DNA of 64,000 nt from Microcoleus sp. AS-A8 (GCA_039962225.1 JAMPKV010000004.1:351819-415818); one strand, 5' to 3'; positions 27,137-36,762 are shown, counted from the first letter of the stretch. Program-made: numbers and translations. Notes: generated by a model not told the origin, from the sequence alone.

Positions 27137-28045
27137 TTAATGATTCATGAGAATCTTACGGATTTGAGTCTCCAGCTTGTCTGGCTGCTCTACCATGGCT
27201 AGATGCCCACACTCAGGAATTTCAATCACGTTCTCATCACAGCCTTGAAATAACGCGTGGAAGCTAGCCAGATGGCGCACGTACTTCGGTTCCATGATCT
27301 TATCGTTGGCACCAGCTATAAAATAAACGGGCTGCGTGAGCTTGGACACCACTTCAGGTAACCGATTCACTTCGGTTTCTGTGGTTGAATCGAGTAAAGC
27401 TCCAACAGCGGCTTCAGGACTAGCGGCAACGAAATCAATCAGTCGCTGGCGTCCCCATCGACGTGGGATCGGACGTGCCACCTGCGATCGCGTCAAGAGC
27501 AAGTCCAGCAAAGGCAGGTAACAAAGCCAACGGGGTCGTTGCTTCACCAGTTGTTGACCCACAGCCCGAAAGCGCTCAAATTCTTCTTTGATGTAAATTC
27601 CGCCTCCAGCATTGACACAAATAACCCCCTTGACTCGATCCGAAGCCATCGACGCGCCCCAAAGGGCGATGCTGCCGCCTAACGAGTGACCGATGAGCCA
27701 AGCACAGTCTATACCTAGCTGTTGCAGCAAAACATTCAAATCCTGAGCATAGGCGGCTAGGGTGTACCTGGAAGAAATCTGTTTGAGCGCATCAGCGTCC
27801 GCTAATGTAGCATCGATTAACTCAATACTGTTTTGAGTTTTATCCATTTGGGGCTGAGAATCACCAAATCCCCTCAGGTCATAAGTAAGGCACTGATAAT
27901 CCGGTGCCAACGTATCAATTAAAGGCTGCCAATAGTTGCGGCTTAAAAGCCAGCCGTGGATAAAAACAAGGACAGGAGAGGGGGATGCAGGGGGAGGCGT
28001 CAGTTCGTAAGCGTGAGTAGCCCCCAGAATGTCAATGAATGCCAT
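27137..28045 (-). CDS. Alpha/beta-fold hydrolase
   Basis: The 302-aa product has the alpha/beta hydrolase pattern: oxyanion loop VFIHGWLLSRNYW near 28, nucleophile elbow GHSLGGS near 118, Asp in AGANDKIMEP near 250, and His in CGHLAMVE near 283. There is no signal peptide, so it acts in the cytoplasm. Substrate is not readable; candidates include esters or C-C bond hydrolysis. It is flanked by repeat-rich spacers on both sides; its 5' spacer (28046-28163) holds TTGAAGGTT-type repeats. Catalytic triad is complete. Confidence 0.88.
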   Translation of the reverse strand: MAFIDILGATHAYELTPPPASPSPVLVFIHGWLLSRNYWQPLIDTLAPDYQCLTYDLRGFGDSQPQMDKTQNSIELIDATLADADALKQISSRYTLAAYAQDLNVLLQQLGIDCAWLIGHSLGGSIALWGASMASDRVKGVICVNAGGGIYIKEEFERFRAVGQQLVKQRPRWLCYLPLLDLLLTRSQVARPIPRRWGRQRLIDFVAASPEAAVGALLDSTTETEVNRLPEVVSKLTQPVYFIAGANDKIMEPKYVRHLASFHALFQGCDENVIEIPECGHLAMVEQPDKLETQIRKILMNH

Positions 28046-28163
28046 ATTTTCATCTTATCGAAGATTGGGCAATGGGAAAGGGTTGAAAGTTAGCCAGGTG
28101 AGCCGGTTGAAGATGATTGAGCGAACCTTCCAACCTTCAAATTTCAACCTTCAACGCCAATTC

Positions 28164-28889
28164 CTAAAATCGGCGACCGAGTAATCGCTGCCGCACGCTT
28201 TCCGCAATTTTTTGACCAAGGTATTCGGGAATCAAGTTTTCGTTGGGTCCCAATAAGTACAGGATTAACCGGGTTCGTCCACGCCACACCAGCAAGTTGG
28301 CATTGACCACCAGTAAATCTTCTTGCCAGATGGCATACATGACTTTGTAGAATAAACCGGGCTGGTTGTCCGCCTCAATCAAGAGTGCCGGGAGATGGAA
28401 AACCGGATCGACATAAAATTCTGTTTCCACTTGTTCCAAACCAGCATCGAGATTAAACTCCACTGCCAGCATTTCTTCTACTTCAAATCGCCCTGCTAAC
28501 GCCTCTCGAATCGCCCGACAGACATTTTCTGAGGTTGTGTTGGTCAGCGCTTGGCTACCGCGAGAAACCACCAGTTTGATAAATACCAACATCGGCGGAC
28601 TGATTTGACCATAGAGACTGAGGCTATGAATCGTCAGTCCATAGGCCGCTAGAACGCCAAAAATGTCACTGAGGAGAAATGATTGGTTCCGGTAAGCAAA
28701 ATGCAGGGCACTTTTGGAGCCTTCCGGTTGGATCTCAATCACCGCCCGCCTACTTTTGTACAGTCGGTAGGCGAGCCTCAGGTTTTGCAGTTGGATCTCA
28801 CTACTGACAAACTGTTCATAAAACTGAGGAAACGCCCGATTAAAGCGCTTGAGGAGTTCTAATGTAGATGTTTTCAAACCCGCAGCCAT
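28164..28889 (-). CDS. ACT-domain-like protein, unknown function
   Basis: From ATG 28889 the product is 241 aa, beginning MAAGLKTSTLELLKRFN. Two regions look like ACT or GlnD-type regulatory folds: RNQSFLLSDIFGVLAAYGLTIHSL near 65-90 in two pieces, and LPALLIEADNQPGLFYKVMY near 180-200. The phrase DNQPGLFYKVMYAIWQE is typical of ACT domains that bind small ligands. No catalytic domain is attached. The in-frame TTG at 28919 lies in a GTAGGG repeat and is rejected as the start. It probably regulates or senses amino acids, which is inference. Confidence 0.7.
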   Translation of the reverse strand: MAAGLKTSTLELLKRFNRAFPQFYEQFVSSEIQLQNLRLAYRLYKSRRAVIEIQPEGSKSALHFAYRNQSFLLSDIFGVLAAYGLTIHSLSLYGQISPPMLVFIKLVVSRGSQALTNTTSENVCRAIREALAGRFEVEEMLAVEFNLDAGLEQVETEFYVDPVFHLPALLIEADNQPGLFYKVMYAIWQEDLLVVNANLLVWRGRTRLILYLLGPNENLIPEYLGQKIAESVRQRLLGRRF

Positions 28890-29433
28890 AAGTAGGGGTA
28901 GGGGTAGGACTCGTACCAAGGTAATGAGGTTGACCTAAGCCATCGCTGTGCTCAAAAGCTTTTAGCCAGACACAGCGACAGACACTTCTAAGGAAAGAAC
29001 CTGCTGTATCTGGTAAATTTCTCACAAATTCTGCGAGGGTACCCTCAGTCTACCTAAAGAAGGACAAGCCTGGGTCTTTTGGCGATTCTGGGATGGAAAG
29101 ATACAGGGGAGCTGTTAGTTGTGTTATTATCGATGGCACGAAGTTTTGCGTCGATTTAGCCCGATAAGACTTATCGCCAAACCCTAAGTTTATGCCATGG
29201 GGAATGTTTTGATAAACAAGGGGTATAGGTGCATCTAGCAATCATCTACGGATGTTTCGGGGTAAATTCCCGCCAATGTTCTGAATCTATAGAGATTTTA
29301 CCTCTCCAGTTTGGGATAAACTTCTAGTGTTAAGTCTGGTCTCTATTCAAAGCAGAAAGTCTCATCCGTTAGGAAAAGAAAATCTGCTCTCACCTTGGGG
29401 ACAGAAGTAGGAAAATGCCACAGCCATACCTTC
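28890..29433. other. Divergent intergenic region
   Basis: About 540 bp between divergent genes. It starts with tandem GTAGGG units (about 28891-28910). I see no tRNA, terminator or conserved ORF; apparent short ORFs lack ribosome sites. Confidence 0.5.
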
Positions 29434-29955
29434 ATGGGTTTTTGGAAAAGCTTTTTTAGCAGTTCTGATGCTGCCTCTGGGCAAACGCAGTTTGAGGGGG
29501 AAGCAATAGAAGGTACGAGCGATCGCACCGATAACACTTCCCGGATATTTTTTAGCACGGATCGGGATATCGACCTTTATGAGTTAGAAGAACTCTGTGA
29601 TGCCGTTGGCTGGTCTCGGCGACCCATGCGTAAAGTTAAAAAAGCCATTCAGCACAGCTTCCTGGTGACTTCAATGTGGCAGCAGCGAGGTAACACCAAA
29701 CGCCTCATTGGCTTTGCTCGTGCCACGTCTGACCATGCTTTTAATGCCACAATCTGGGATGTGGTGGTTCACCCAGACTTCCAAACCAAGGGGCTAGGTA
29801 AGGCTTTGATGAAGTACATGATTAGGAAACTGCGGAATGAAGATATTAGCAATATCACCCTGTTTGCCGATCCCCATGTGGTGAATTTTTATCGGAGGAT
29901 GGGATTTATGGCTGATCCAGAAGGTATTAAAGGCATGTTCTGGTATCCAGATTAA
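29434..29955 (+). CDS. GNAT N-acetyltransferase (chloroplast NSI-like)
   Basis: From ATG 29434 ([10 protein letters not shown]) the product is 173 aa with a GNAT acetyl-CoA site: [21 protein letters not shown], containing the Q/RxxGxG/A loop, and FYRRMGF near the end. These cyanobacterial proteins are relatives of plant plastid GNATs that acetylate lysines or N-termini. An upstream in-frame TTG (29395) was rejected in favour of ATG. A paralogue on the opposite strand lies at 34327-34797. The substrate is not known. Confidence 0.85.
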   Translation: MGFWKSFFSSSDAASGQTQFEGEAIEGTSDRTDNTSRIFFSTDRDIDLYELEELCDAVGWSRRPMRKVKKAIQHSFLVTSMWQQRGNTKRLIGFARATSDHAFNATIWDVVVHPDFQTKGLGKALMKYMIRKLRNEDISNITLFADPHVVNFYRRMGFMADPEGIKGMFWYPD

Positions 29956-30018
29956 CAAGCCAAAATTTTTTCTGTAGACTCTAATCAGCCAAAAGCAAGT
30001 TATACTAGCAAAAGGCAC

Positions 30019-30092
30019 CGGGATGTAGCGCAGCTTGGTAGCGCGCCTGCTTTGGGAGCAGGATGTCGCAGGTTCAAATCCTGTCATCCCGA
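30019..30092 (+). tRNA. tRNA-Pro (anticodon TGG)
   Basis: A 74-nt cloverleaf: acceptor CGGGATG (30019-30025) pairs with CATCCCG (30085-30091), discriminator A. The anticodon stem CCTGC/GCAGG encloses loop TTTGGGA, giving TGG. The T arm contains GGTTCAAATCC. CCA is not encoded. TATACT at 30001-30006 is a plausible -10 box. Confidence 0.97.
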
Positions 30093-30681
30093 TTAATTAA
30101 TTTGATAGATATCCCTTAGGGCATTGTGCCCAGTTGTTCAGGCATTGGGGATGAAGAGGACTATCCCTGTTTGAGGAAACTGGGCTGAAGCGTTGATTTT
30201 TTGTTAACTGTATCCACGTAAAATCGTCAATCTCGCCGAAAATCCTCTAAGAGCGATGGCTCTCATGGCTACAGTCAGCCTGGGGATGAGCCAAAAGCTT
30301 TTTGAGGGGAGAGAGATTGCATTCATGTCTCTAGTGCAGTAAAATACATCCTCTTCGGCTCCCTAGCCTAATAAAATTTAGGACAGCCGACTTCAGCTTG
30401 AGGAATTAGGATAGATTAGGTAATTTGGCTCAAAGAGATGGGGTGGAACTATTTGAGATTACATAGAGTCAGGAAACTCACCCATGCAGAAGAAAATGGT
30501 TGGAGTTAGTGAGTAATTCTACGATAAATGGTGAAAGTTAAACGACAACATCAATAAAGTCAAAAAAGCTTTGATGCATATTTACTCTTGCTACTCTAAA
30601 CTCTCAATAAGTCATCCCCAGGCAAGAGCAATATTTTAATGGGGTCTAAGTATTCTGAGGAAAAAAACTGAGGTAATGACC
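30093..30681. other. Intergenic region upstream of the Tic22 gene
   Basis: 589 bp without a recognisable gene. It must hold the promoter of the Tic22-like gene. I looked for known cyanobacterial RNAs and palindromes and saw no convincing one. Confidence 0.5.
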
Positions 30682-31470
30682 ATGAAATCACTGGTTCGCT
30701 GGAGCACAACACTAGGTTTAGTAGGAACTGCACTACTCGGTTCCTTCGGTTTAGAAAATCTCAAGGCGCTGGCATTACCAGAAGCGCAGGTGATGGAAAA
30801 ATTGCAACCGGTCCCCGTGTTTACCGTTACCGATCCCCAAGGCGCTCCCCTGGTTGCGACAATCCCCGATGGGCAAAATAAAGCTCAAGCGGTAGCAGGA
30901 GTTTTTATCAGCCAGAAGGATGCTCAGGCTTTTGTTCAACGGTTGCAGAAGGAAAAACCCGATATAGCCAAAAACGTGCAGGTGGTTCCTGTGTCTTTGG
31001 CGCAAATCTACAAACTGAGACAACAGAATCAAAATAAGCCAGAAGGTCTAAACTTTGCCTTTATCCCTGTGCAGCAACAATTACAAGCCGCACAAGCTAT
31101 TGCCGGCCAAGCTGGTCAACAAGCGCAGTCATTTCAGGGCACACCCTTGTTTGTGGCTAGAGGGGGTAAAGAAAACGGATATCTAACGGTTCAAGAAAAT
31201 GGTAAGTCGGTGATTCCCTTCTTTTTTGAGAAAGAGCAATTGCAGGCGATGGTAGACCGCTTCAAACAGCAGAAGCCTGAGTTGGCATCTACAGTTAAAG
31301 TAGAAGCCGTACCTCTGGAAGGCGTCATTTACACCTTACAGACCAGCAACAATCAGGAGCTGAGTAGCGTCGTCATCGTGCCATCGCAAGAAGCAATCTC
31401 CTTCTTGCGTACCTTACCCGCCGCTCCTGCTGGGCAAAATGCGCCCCAAGGCGGTCAACAACGGCGATAA
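30682..31470 (+). CDS. Tic22 family protein
   Basis: From ATG 30682 (GAGG eight bases upstream; the ATG at 30676 is too close to that site) the product is 262 aa. It has a signal peptide (KSLVRWSTTLGLVGTALLGS, ending near LKALA) and two similar Tic22 repeats: PVFTVTDPQGAPLV..FISQKDAQAFVQRL and TPLFVARGG..FFFEKEQLQAMVDRF. Cyanobacterial Tic22 is a periplasmic/thylakoid chaperone-like protein needed for outer-membrane biogenesis. A Gln-rich linker (about 115-155) joins the repeats. Confidence 0.9.
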   Translation: MKSLVRWSTTLGLVGTALLGSFGLENLKALALPEAQVMEKLQPVPVFTVTDPQGAPLVATIPDGQNKAQAVAGVFISQKDAQAFVQRLQKEKPDIAKNVQVVPVSLAQIYKLRQQNQNKPEGLNFAFIPVQQQLQAAQAIAGQAGQQAQSFQGTPLFVARGGKENGYLTVQENGKSVIPFFFEKEQLQAMVDRFKQQKPELASTVKVEAVPLEGVIYTLQTSNNQELSSVVIVPSQEAISFLRTLPAAPAGQNAPQGGQQRR

Positions 31471-31505
31471 GGTACCTATAACCGTTGCAGCAAGGAGGGC
31501 GAGGC

Positions 31506-32444
31506 TTGGACAGGAATAACACTGACGATGACGAGTCAGTGGTCTCAGGACTGGCTCTCTGGCAGTGGCGTCAGGAGGCTCGCAAGTCCGCACTAGAAGC
31601 GGGTGTCCCAACGGCTGAAATAGACTGGCTTCTCGCCGAAGTGGCTGGACTAGACTCCCTGACGCTGCGCTTGGAGTCCTTTAAGCAGCGACCCCAAATC
31701 GCATTGCTATTTCCTTTGTCGGTGCTATCCCAACTGTGGCAGCGGCGTATTGATGAGCGATCGCCGATTCAGTACTTAGCTGGAGTCACCCCCTGGCGTC
31801 ATTTTCGAGTCAACGTTTCGCCTGCTGTTTTAATTCCCCGCCCAGAAACCGAGTACCTGATTGACTTGGCTGTGAAAGCGGTCAAAAACAGTCCAACACC
31901 CAATCTAGGCTCAGGACACTGGGCGGATTTAGGAACCGGAAGTGGTGTTATCGCTCTGGGACTCGCTGAAGTTTTCCCGGCTGCCACCATTCACGCTGTG
32001 GATTACAGCGCGGATGCCCTAGCCATGGCTGAGCAAAATGCTCTACAGCTAGGCTGTGCCCAACGAATTCAGTTTTACCAAGGGTCTTGGTGGGAGCCTC
32101 TTGACGCTCTTAAAGGTCAATTGAGTGGTATGGTGGCAAACCCTCCTTATATCCCTAGCACTTTGGTACAACAGCTAGAGCCGGAAGTTCGTGACCATGA
32201 ACCTCATCTGGCTCTAGACGGTGGCAGCGATGGTCTAGACTGCATTCGGCACCTGATTAAAACCTCTCCCAACTATCTGCGTCCAGGCGGTGTCTGGCTA
32301 ATTGAAATGATGGCAGGACAAGCCGATGCAGTCACTCAGTTGCTAGAGCAGCAAGGCAGCTATTCCCAGATTCAGATTGTTTCCGATTTGGCAGGCATTG
32401 ACCGCTTCGCTCTGGCTTATCGAAGTGAGAGGGTTCAAACTTGA
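31506..32444 (+). CDS. prmC: Peptide chain release factor N5-glutamine methyltransferase
   Basis: PrmC methylates the GGQ glutamine of release factors using S-adenosylmethionine. The 312-aa product has an N-terminal helical domain (WQWRQEARKSA..LLAEVAGL), YLAGVTPWRHFRVNVSP and LIPRPETEYL, SAM site DLGTGSGVIALGLAE, and the active-site tetrad NPPY near 208. The start is TTG 31506: AAGGAGG at 31492-31498 lies seven bases upstream, and no ATG fits. It follows the Tic22 gene by 35 bp and may be cotranscribed. Confidence 0.94.
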   Translation: MDRNNTDDDESVVSGLALWQWRQEARKSALEAGVPTAEIDWLLAEVAGLDSLTLRLESFKQRPQIALLFPLSVLSQLWQRRIDERSPIQYLAGVTPWRHFRVNVSPAVLIPRPETEYLIDLAVKAVKNSPTPNLGSGHWADLGTGSGVIALGLAEVFPAATIHAVDYSADALAMAEQNALQLGCAQRIQFYQGSWWEPLDALKGQLSGMVANPPYIPSTLVQQLEPEVRDHEPHLALDGGSDGLDCIRHLIKTSPNYLRPGGVWLIEMMAGQADAVTQLLEQQGSYSQIQIVSDLAGIDRFALAYRSERVQT

Positions 32445-32486
32445 GGGTTGAAGGTGGGAAAGTTGGGAAGGTTTGGATAATCATCG

Positions 32487-32530
32487 ACAACCTGCTAACC
32501 TGCAACTTTCAACCTTCTAACTTTCAACCC
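32487..32530. repeat. Intergenic AACCTGCAACTTTCAACC-type repeats
   Basis: Direct repeats of the words CTAACCTGCAAC, CTTTCAACC and CTTCTAAC fill the spacer before the tsaC-type gene. The same words, in frame, occur inside two hybrid kinases (10464-10538 and about 38676-38722). Confidence 0.75.
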
Positions 32531-32538
32531 ATTGACGA

Positions 32539-33135
32539 ATGACTCAAGTTTCTCTGTCCGCTTTGGTGACTGGCGCAAGCACCGGTCAGTTAGTCAGCTT
32601 TCCCACAGATACGGTACCTGCCCTAGCCGTGCAACCTGAGCGCTCAGACTTGATATTTGCCGCCAAGCAGCGCTCTCAAGAGAAACCCTTGATTTTAATG
32701 GGGGCATCGCCCGCCGCTCTCTGGCCTTTTGTGCAAGGTACGGCGACCGAAATGGAGATTTGGCAGCAAGTTGCTCAAAAATACTGGCCAGGAGCACTCA
32801 CATTGGTCTTGCCTGCCTCAGCCAAAGTCCCGGCTGCCATGAACCCGACTGACCCCACCACCATCGGCATACGAGTGCCAAACTCTAGAATTGCGATCGC
32901 GATTTTGTCCCAAACTGGGCCTTTGGCAACCACCAGCGCCAATCGATCGGGTGAGCCTCCCTTGCAAACGATGGCAGAAATAGAGACCTATTTTCCTGCG
33001 GTTCTCACCCTTGAGAGTCCTGAATTGGAAGCCGCTCAAATTAGCACGACGGGAGTTCCTTCGACGGTTGCCAAGTGGACGACTAGCGGCTGGAAGATTT
33101 TACGCCAAGGAAGCATTCAACTAGAAAGCACATAG
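32539..33135 (+). CDS. tsaC: L-threonylcarbamoyladenylate synthase (YrdC/Sua5 family)
   Basis: The 198-aa single-domain product makes TC-AMP from Thr, bicarbonate and ATP, the first step of tRNA t6A37 synthesis. It has the YrdC landmarks VSFPTDTVPALAVQP, FAAKQRSQEKPL, KYWPGALTLVLPA, GIRVPNS and TTSANRSGEPP. Length matches bacterial TsaC rather than Sua5. The TsaD partner is at 20425. Because YrdC paralogues exist in many genomes, another copy elsewhere could be the main enzyme. Confidence 0.9.
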   Translation: MTQVSLSALVTGASTGQLVSFPTDTVPALAVQPERSDLIFAAKQRSQEKPLILMGASPAALWPFVQGTATEMEIWQQVAQKYWPGALTLVLPASAKVPAAMNPTDPTTIGIRVPNSRIAIAILSQTGPLATTSANRSGEPPLQTMAEIETYFPAVLTLESPELEAAQISTTGVPSTVAKWTTSGWKILRQGSIQLEST

Positions 33136-33281
33136 AGAGTACAAAGCCTTAATACGGCTTGTGTACCCAGGCTGAAAGTTCTCTAGGAACTGCAAAAAAC
33201 TCGCTATGCTTGAGAAGATTTTACTGTTCAGCAGGGCAGGGCAGGGTCTATATTGAATTTTCGTTGAGAGGCATAAGCGTA

Positions 33282-34373
33282 ATGGAGCTAATCTTTTTGC
33301 TATTGGGCGTCGGGTTAGGGTTTTTGGGAAGCCGTATGACCCGCTCTGTCCCACAACCTGTGATTTCCACCCCATCTTTACCTCAACAGACACCCATGAA
33401 TGATCTCCCGTCTCCCAAAGCGCACATCGAGCCTGCACTAGAGGAACCCAAACCTCTCCTAGAGGAGAGCCAGCCTGCACTGGAAGAACAAAAGCCTCTC
33501 CCCAATGACATTGAGCCTCTGAAGGAAGACTCAAAGCCTCTTGAAGTCAACACTGAGCCGCTTGAAGAACAACTCAAGCAAACCCAACTCGCTTACGCCA
33601 TGGCCAAGGAAATGAGCCAGTTTAAAGGGGGATTTTTGGCCAGGACGGCTCATGAGTTGCGATCGCCTCTGAGTAGTTTAATCGGTATGCATCAGCTAAT
33701 TTTGTCTGATTTGTGTGACTCGCCAGAGGAAGAACGAGAATTTGTGGCTCAAGCCAACAATTCAGCCCTAAAAATGGTGAAAATTTTAGACGAGGTGATT
33801 ACGGTATCGAAAATTGAACACGGCAGCAATCGTTTAGACATTCACCCCTTGCCGTTAACGCAGATTTTTGAAGAGGTTCAAGGTCTAACCCACATGCAGG
33901 CGACTAATAGCAATCTTCAGTTTGAAGTCGTTCCGCCTGACCCAGAAATTTATGTTTTAGCAGACTCACGTCGTTTCCGGCAGGTCTTAGTGGCTATTGT
34001 AGACAGCGCTATTACGAAGTTAGCCGACCTTAAAGAAGGCAGTATTAAGATTTCCGCTTCTAGAGTCCCAGACTCTCAAGAAGCTCGCATCTGGATTGAT
34101 GTTAACACTCCAACCAGTGCCTGGAGTGAAGTGGTCGATTTACTTTCTACGACGCCTGAGGTGGAAAAGTCAGCCATCCAATCGGCTGAACTTTCACCAG
34201 GGCTGACCTTATTGATGGCTCAAACCCTGGTCGAAGTGATGCAAGGAAAGCTGGAAGTGCTATCGGTTTCGGATGAAGAACTCGCCGCAACCTCAGCCAC
34301 GGACAACTTTATCCGACTTCAATGTTCTATGCCCCTAGCGATTCCTGAGCCTGTAGAGCAGGCGTTGGCATAG
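33282..34373 (+). CDS. Membrane histidine-kinase-like protein with degenerate ATPase domain
   Basis: From ATG 33282 the product is 363 aa: one N-terminal helix (LIFLLLGVGLGFLG), a Pro/Glu-rich repeat linker (about 35-100, units like EEPKPLLEE), then HisKA with RTAHELRSPLSSL near 125. The expected ATP-binding boxes are missing or changed: the N box reads VDSAITKL without Asn, no DxGxG box follows, and the G2 position reads SPGLTLLMAQTLVE. It may therefore not bind ATP and may act as a phospho-acceptor or docking protein (inference). The last 47 bases overlap the opposite-strand GNAT gene. Confidence 0.8.
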   Translation: MELIFLLLGVGLGFLGSRMTRSVPQPVISTPSLPQQTPMNDLPSPKAHIEPALEEPKPLLEESQPALEEQKPLPNDIEPLKEDSKPLEVNTEPLEEQLKQTQLAYAMAKEMSQFKGGFLARTAHELRSPLSSLIGMHQLILSDLCDSPEEEREFVAQANNSALKMVKILDEVITVSKIEHGSNRLDIHPLPLTQIFEEVQGLTHMQATNSNLQFEVVPPDPEIYVLADSRRFRQVLVAIVDSAITKLADLKEGSIKISASRVPDSQEARIWIDVNTPTSAWSEVVDLLSTTPEVEKSAIQSAELSPGLTLLMAQTLVEVMQGKLEVLSVSDEELAATSATDNFIRLQCSMPLAIPEPVEQALA

Positions 34374-34797
34374 AGCGGTGTATGGGCTGGTTATACAACA
34401 CCATTGTGGTTGTGGAATTTGTCTCAAAACCAATGCGCTCGTAGAAACTTTGTTGATGGGTGGTCATTAGGTAGACTCGCTCTACCCGGTTCATGCGGGG
34501 ATGGGATAGGACTGTTTCTACTAACTTACGACCTAAACCTACACCGCGATAGTCCGGGTGAATCACTACATCCCAAATTGTGCCTCGGTAAATACCATCT
34601 GAGGTTGCCCGTGAAAAACCAATGAGCTGTTCACCGTCCCAAACGCTGATCACGGGTTCGCTGTTGGCGATCGCTATTTTCAACTCGTCAATTTTTCGCT
34701 CTTTTGCCCAAAACGCTCCCAAGCCGAATAGTGCTTGAAGTTGATGATAATCGATTTGAGATTTGCGATCACAAAATTGAATATGGCGGCAATCCAT
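34327..34797 (-). CDS. GNAT N-acetyltransferase
   Basis: The 156-aa product has a single GNAT fold: QLIGFSRATSDG, TIWDVVIHPDYRGVGLGRKLV (acetyl-CoA loop RGVGLG) and SFYERIGF. It is clearly related to the protein at 29434-29955 over the same blocks, so the pair are paralogues about 5 kb apart on opposite strands. ATG 34797 is preceded by AAGGAA. Its 3' end overlaps the kinase-like gene by 47 bases, tail to tail. Substrate unknown. Confidence 0.87.
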   Translation of the reverse strand: MDCRHIQFCDRKSQIDYHQLQALFGLGAFWAKERKIDELKIAIANSEPVISVWDGEQLIGFSRATSDGIYRGTIWDVVIHPDYRGVGLGRKLVETVLSHPRMNRVERVYLMTTHQQSFYERIGFETNSTTTMVLYNQPIHRSMPTPALQAQESLGA

Positions 34798-35109
34798 TCC
34801 AAAATTCCTTCTGAATATTAAAAAATGTACCTGGTGAGGGATGCCAGAATTTTTTGTGCCTGATCAGAAAGAGTTGCCTAAACTTGCGAAATTATACTCA
34901 GGCACAATTTATTATTGTAACGATTCCCAACATTTGTGGAACATAGAAGCCTTTTTTTGTTATGAGTTCCTAACATTATCAGGAAGCTATTGTTCCTTGA
35001 GCGCAGTACACCTGAGAGTGAGTAAGGATGAGTGAGCTTCCTCTTTTTGGTAGAAGTAGACGTAAATCATCGGTTGATACTGTGGAGATGAGTTCTACGG
35101 ATATAGACT
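34798..35109. other. Intergenic region, nothing recognised
   Basis: 312 bp between the divergent GNAT and DoxX genes; AT-rich. It holds their promoters; I see no other element. Confidence 0.5.
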
Positions 35110-35562
35110 ATGACCTCAAACCCCAGTACAGCCCCTCGTCTCAAGGAAATTTTCCGAGCTATTCTTTCGGTATCCATCATCGTGGTGGGGATTACACACT
35201 TTGTCAAACCCCTAGAATACGCCTCGATTGTCCCGCCTCAATTTGGGGATAGGTTGGCGATGGTTTACATCAGTGGCTTCTTTGAGATTTTGGGAGGCAT
35301 TGGTTTAGTCATTCCATTTGTTAGTGTTGCGGCAGCTTGGGGACTGATCGCACTGTTCATTGCCGTATTTCCAGCTAACATCTACCAGGCGATTCATAGC
35401 ATTCCCATTGAGGGCATTCCTCATCATCCTTTGTTTTATTGGTTCAGGCTTCCGTTTCAGGCGGTTTTTATTGCTTGGGCTTGGTTGTATACGAAAAAAC
35501 CAGAGAAGCAACCCGGAGCCTCTAGCGTGGAATCTCTCGTTGAATCGTCTATGAACCGTTAG
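35110..35562 (+). CDS. DoxX family membrane protein
   Basis: The 150-aa product has four membrane helices and the DoxX-like pattern SVSIIVVGITHFVKP, GFFEILGGIGLVIP, AAWGLIALFIAVFPANIYQA and FYWFRLPFQAVFIAWAW. DoxX-type proteins are small membrane proteins of uncertain role, some linked to redox or thiol stress. It is a single-gene unit with no obvious ribosome site. Confidence 0.85.
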   Translation: MTSNPSTAPRLKEIFRAILSVSIIVVGITHFVKPLEYASIVPPQFGDRLAMVYISGFFEILGGIGLVIPFVSVAAAWGLIALFIAVFPANIYQAIHSIPIEGIPHHPLFYWFRLPFQAVFIAWAWLYTKKPEKQPGASSVESLVESSMNR

Positions 35563-35705
35563 GTAACCCCAATGCCACAATAAATCTCTACTCTTGGAAT
35601 GTGCAATTTAGATGATTGTTCGCTGATGAAGCGCTCACGGCAAACATGCTTTTACTCAGGGTAATTAACCGGGCCTCATATTACCTATTACCCAATTTTT
35701 CCCTA

Positions 35706-35730
35706 CAAAAAAGTCCGCCGATGCGGACTT
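35706..35730 (-). terminator. Rho-independent terminator of hemB
   Basis: AAGTCCGC and GCGGACTT form an 8-bp stem with a four-base loop, followed on the minus strand by a T run (complement of A 35707-35712). It lies 49 bp after the hemB stop. Confidence 0.92.
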
Positions 35731-35778
35731 TGTAAACCAAAGCAGGAGAATTGTTTTTGAATAGAAGAGGCTTACCTT

Positions 35779-36762
35779 TTACCCTTGCAGCCAACGAGCA
35801 GCATCTTTAGCGTGATAAGTGAGAATTAAATCAGCACCCGCACGCTTGAACCCCGTCAACGTCTCCAGCACCATACGTTGTTCGTCAATCCAGCCATTTA
35901 GGGCTGCCGCTTTAACCATCGAATACTCACCAGAGACGTTATAAGCCGCAACTGGTAAGTTGCTGGCTTCCTTAACACGCCAGATGATGTCCATATATGC
36001 CAACGCGGGTTTAACCATCAGCATATCCGCCCCCTCAGCAATATCTAATTCGATTTCTTTGAGGGCTTCGCGAGCATTAGCGGGGTCCATTTGGTATGTT
36101 CTGCGATCGCCAAATTGGGGCGCTGAATCGGCAGCATCTCGAAATGGGCCATAGTACGACGAGGCATACTTAGCGGCATAGGAAAGAATCGGCGTCTCCT
36201 CAAACCCAGCCTCATCCAATCCTGCCCGAATCGCCTGCACGAAGCCGTCCATCATCCCTGAAGGCGCAATGATATCGGCACCCGCCTTCGCTTGGGACAC
36301 GGCTGTTTTCTTCAGCAATTCCAATGTGGGGTCATTCAGGACACGACCCGTCAAATCACCGACTTCCAAGTAACCACAATGACCGTGACTGGTATATTCA
36401 CACAAACAAGTATCAGCGATCACCACCAAATCGGGCACAGCTTCTTTCACGGCTGTCGCGGCTTTCTGCACCATGCCGCAATCATGCCATGCGCCCGTGG
36501 CATCTGTGTCTTTATCTTCAGGAATACCGAATAGAATAATCGAGGGAATGCCAAGGTCGTAAACTTCCTTAGCCTCTTCAACGATTTTGTCGATCGATAA
36601 TTGGTAAACTCCAGGCATGGAGCGGACTTCATTCGCGATACCAGTACCCGGTACGGCGAATAGAGGGTAAATCAAATCATCAGTGGTTAAAACATTCTCA
36701 CGCACCATCCGGCGTAGAGGGGCTGTTTTGCGGAGACGGCGAGGACGATGGGTTGGGAACAT
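35779..36762 (-). CDS. hemB: Delta-aminolevulinic acid dehydratase (porphobilinogen synthase)
   Basis: HemB condenses two 5-aminolevulinates to porphobilinogen for haem, chlorophyll and bilin synthesis. The 327-aa product starts [12 protein letters not shown] (ATG 36762; the longer TTG frame to 36807 is rejected). Schiff-base lysines lie in SYAAKYAS near 195 and [10 protein letters not shown] near 250. The metal site reads [14 protein letters not shown]: three cysteines of the zinc-dependent type, not the Asp-rich plant magnesium type. Own terminator present; monocistronic. Confidence 0.97.
   Translation of the reverse strand: MFPTHRPRRLRKTAPLRRMVRENVLTTDDLIYPLFAVPGTGIANEVRSMPGVYQLSIDKIVEEAKEVYDLGIPSIILFGIPEDKDTDATGAWHDCGMVQKAATAVKEAVPDLVVIADTCLCEYTSHGHCGYLEVGDLTGRVLNDPTLELLKKTAVSQAKAGADIIAPSGMMDGFVQAIRAGLDEAGFEETPILSYAAKYASSYYGPFRDAADSAPQFGDRRTYQMDPANAREALKEIELDIAEGADMLMVKPALAYMDIIWRVKEASNLPVAAYNVSGEYSMVKAAALNGWIDEQRMVLETLTGFKRAGADLILTYHAKDAARWLQG

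Noticed and set aside
29794..30087. 97-codon minus-strand ORF starting MTGFEPATSCSQSRR
   Set aside because: It is the antisense of tRNA-Pro and of the GNAT gene; this peptide is a well-known false product of reading tRNA genes backwards.
35028..35252. 74-codon ORF overlapping the DoxX start
   Set aside because: No domain, and it conflicts with DoxX, whose membrane pattern is clear.
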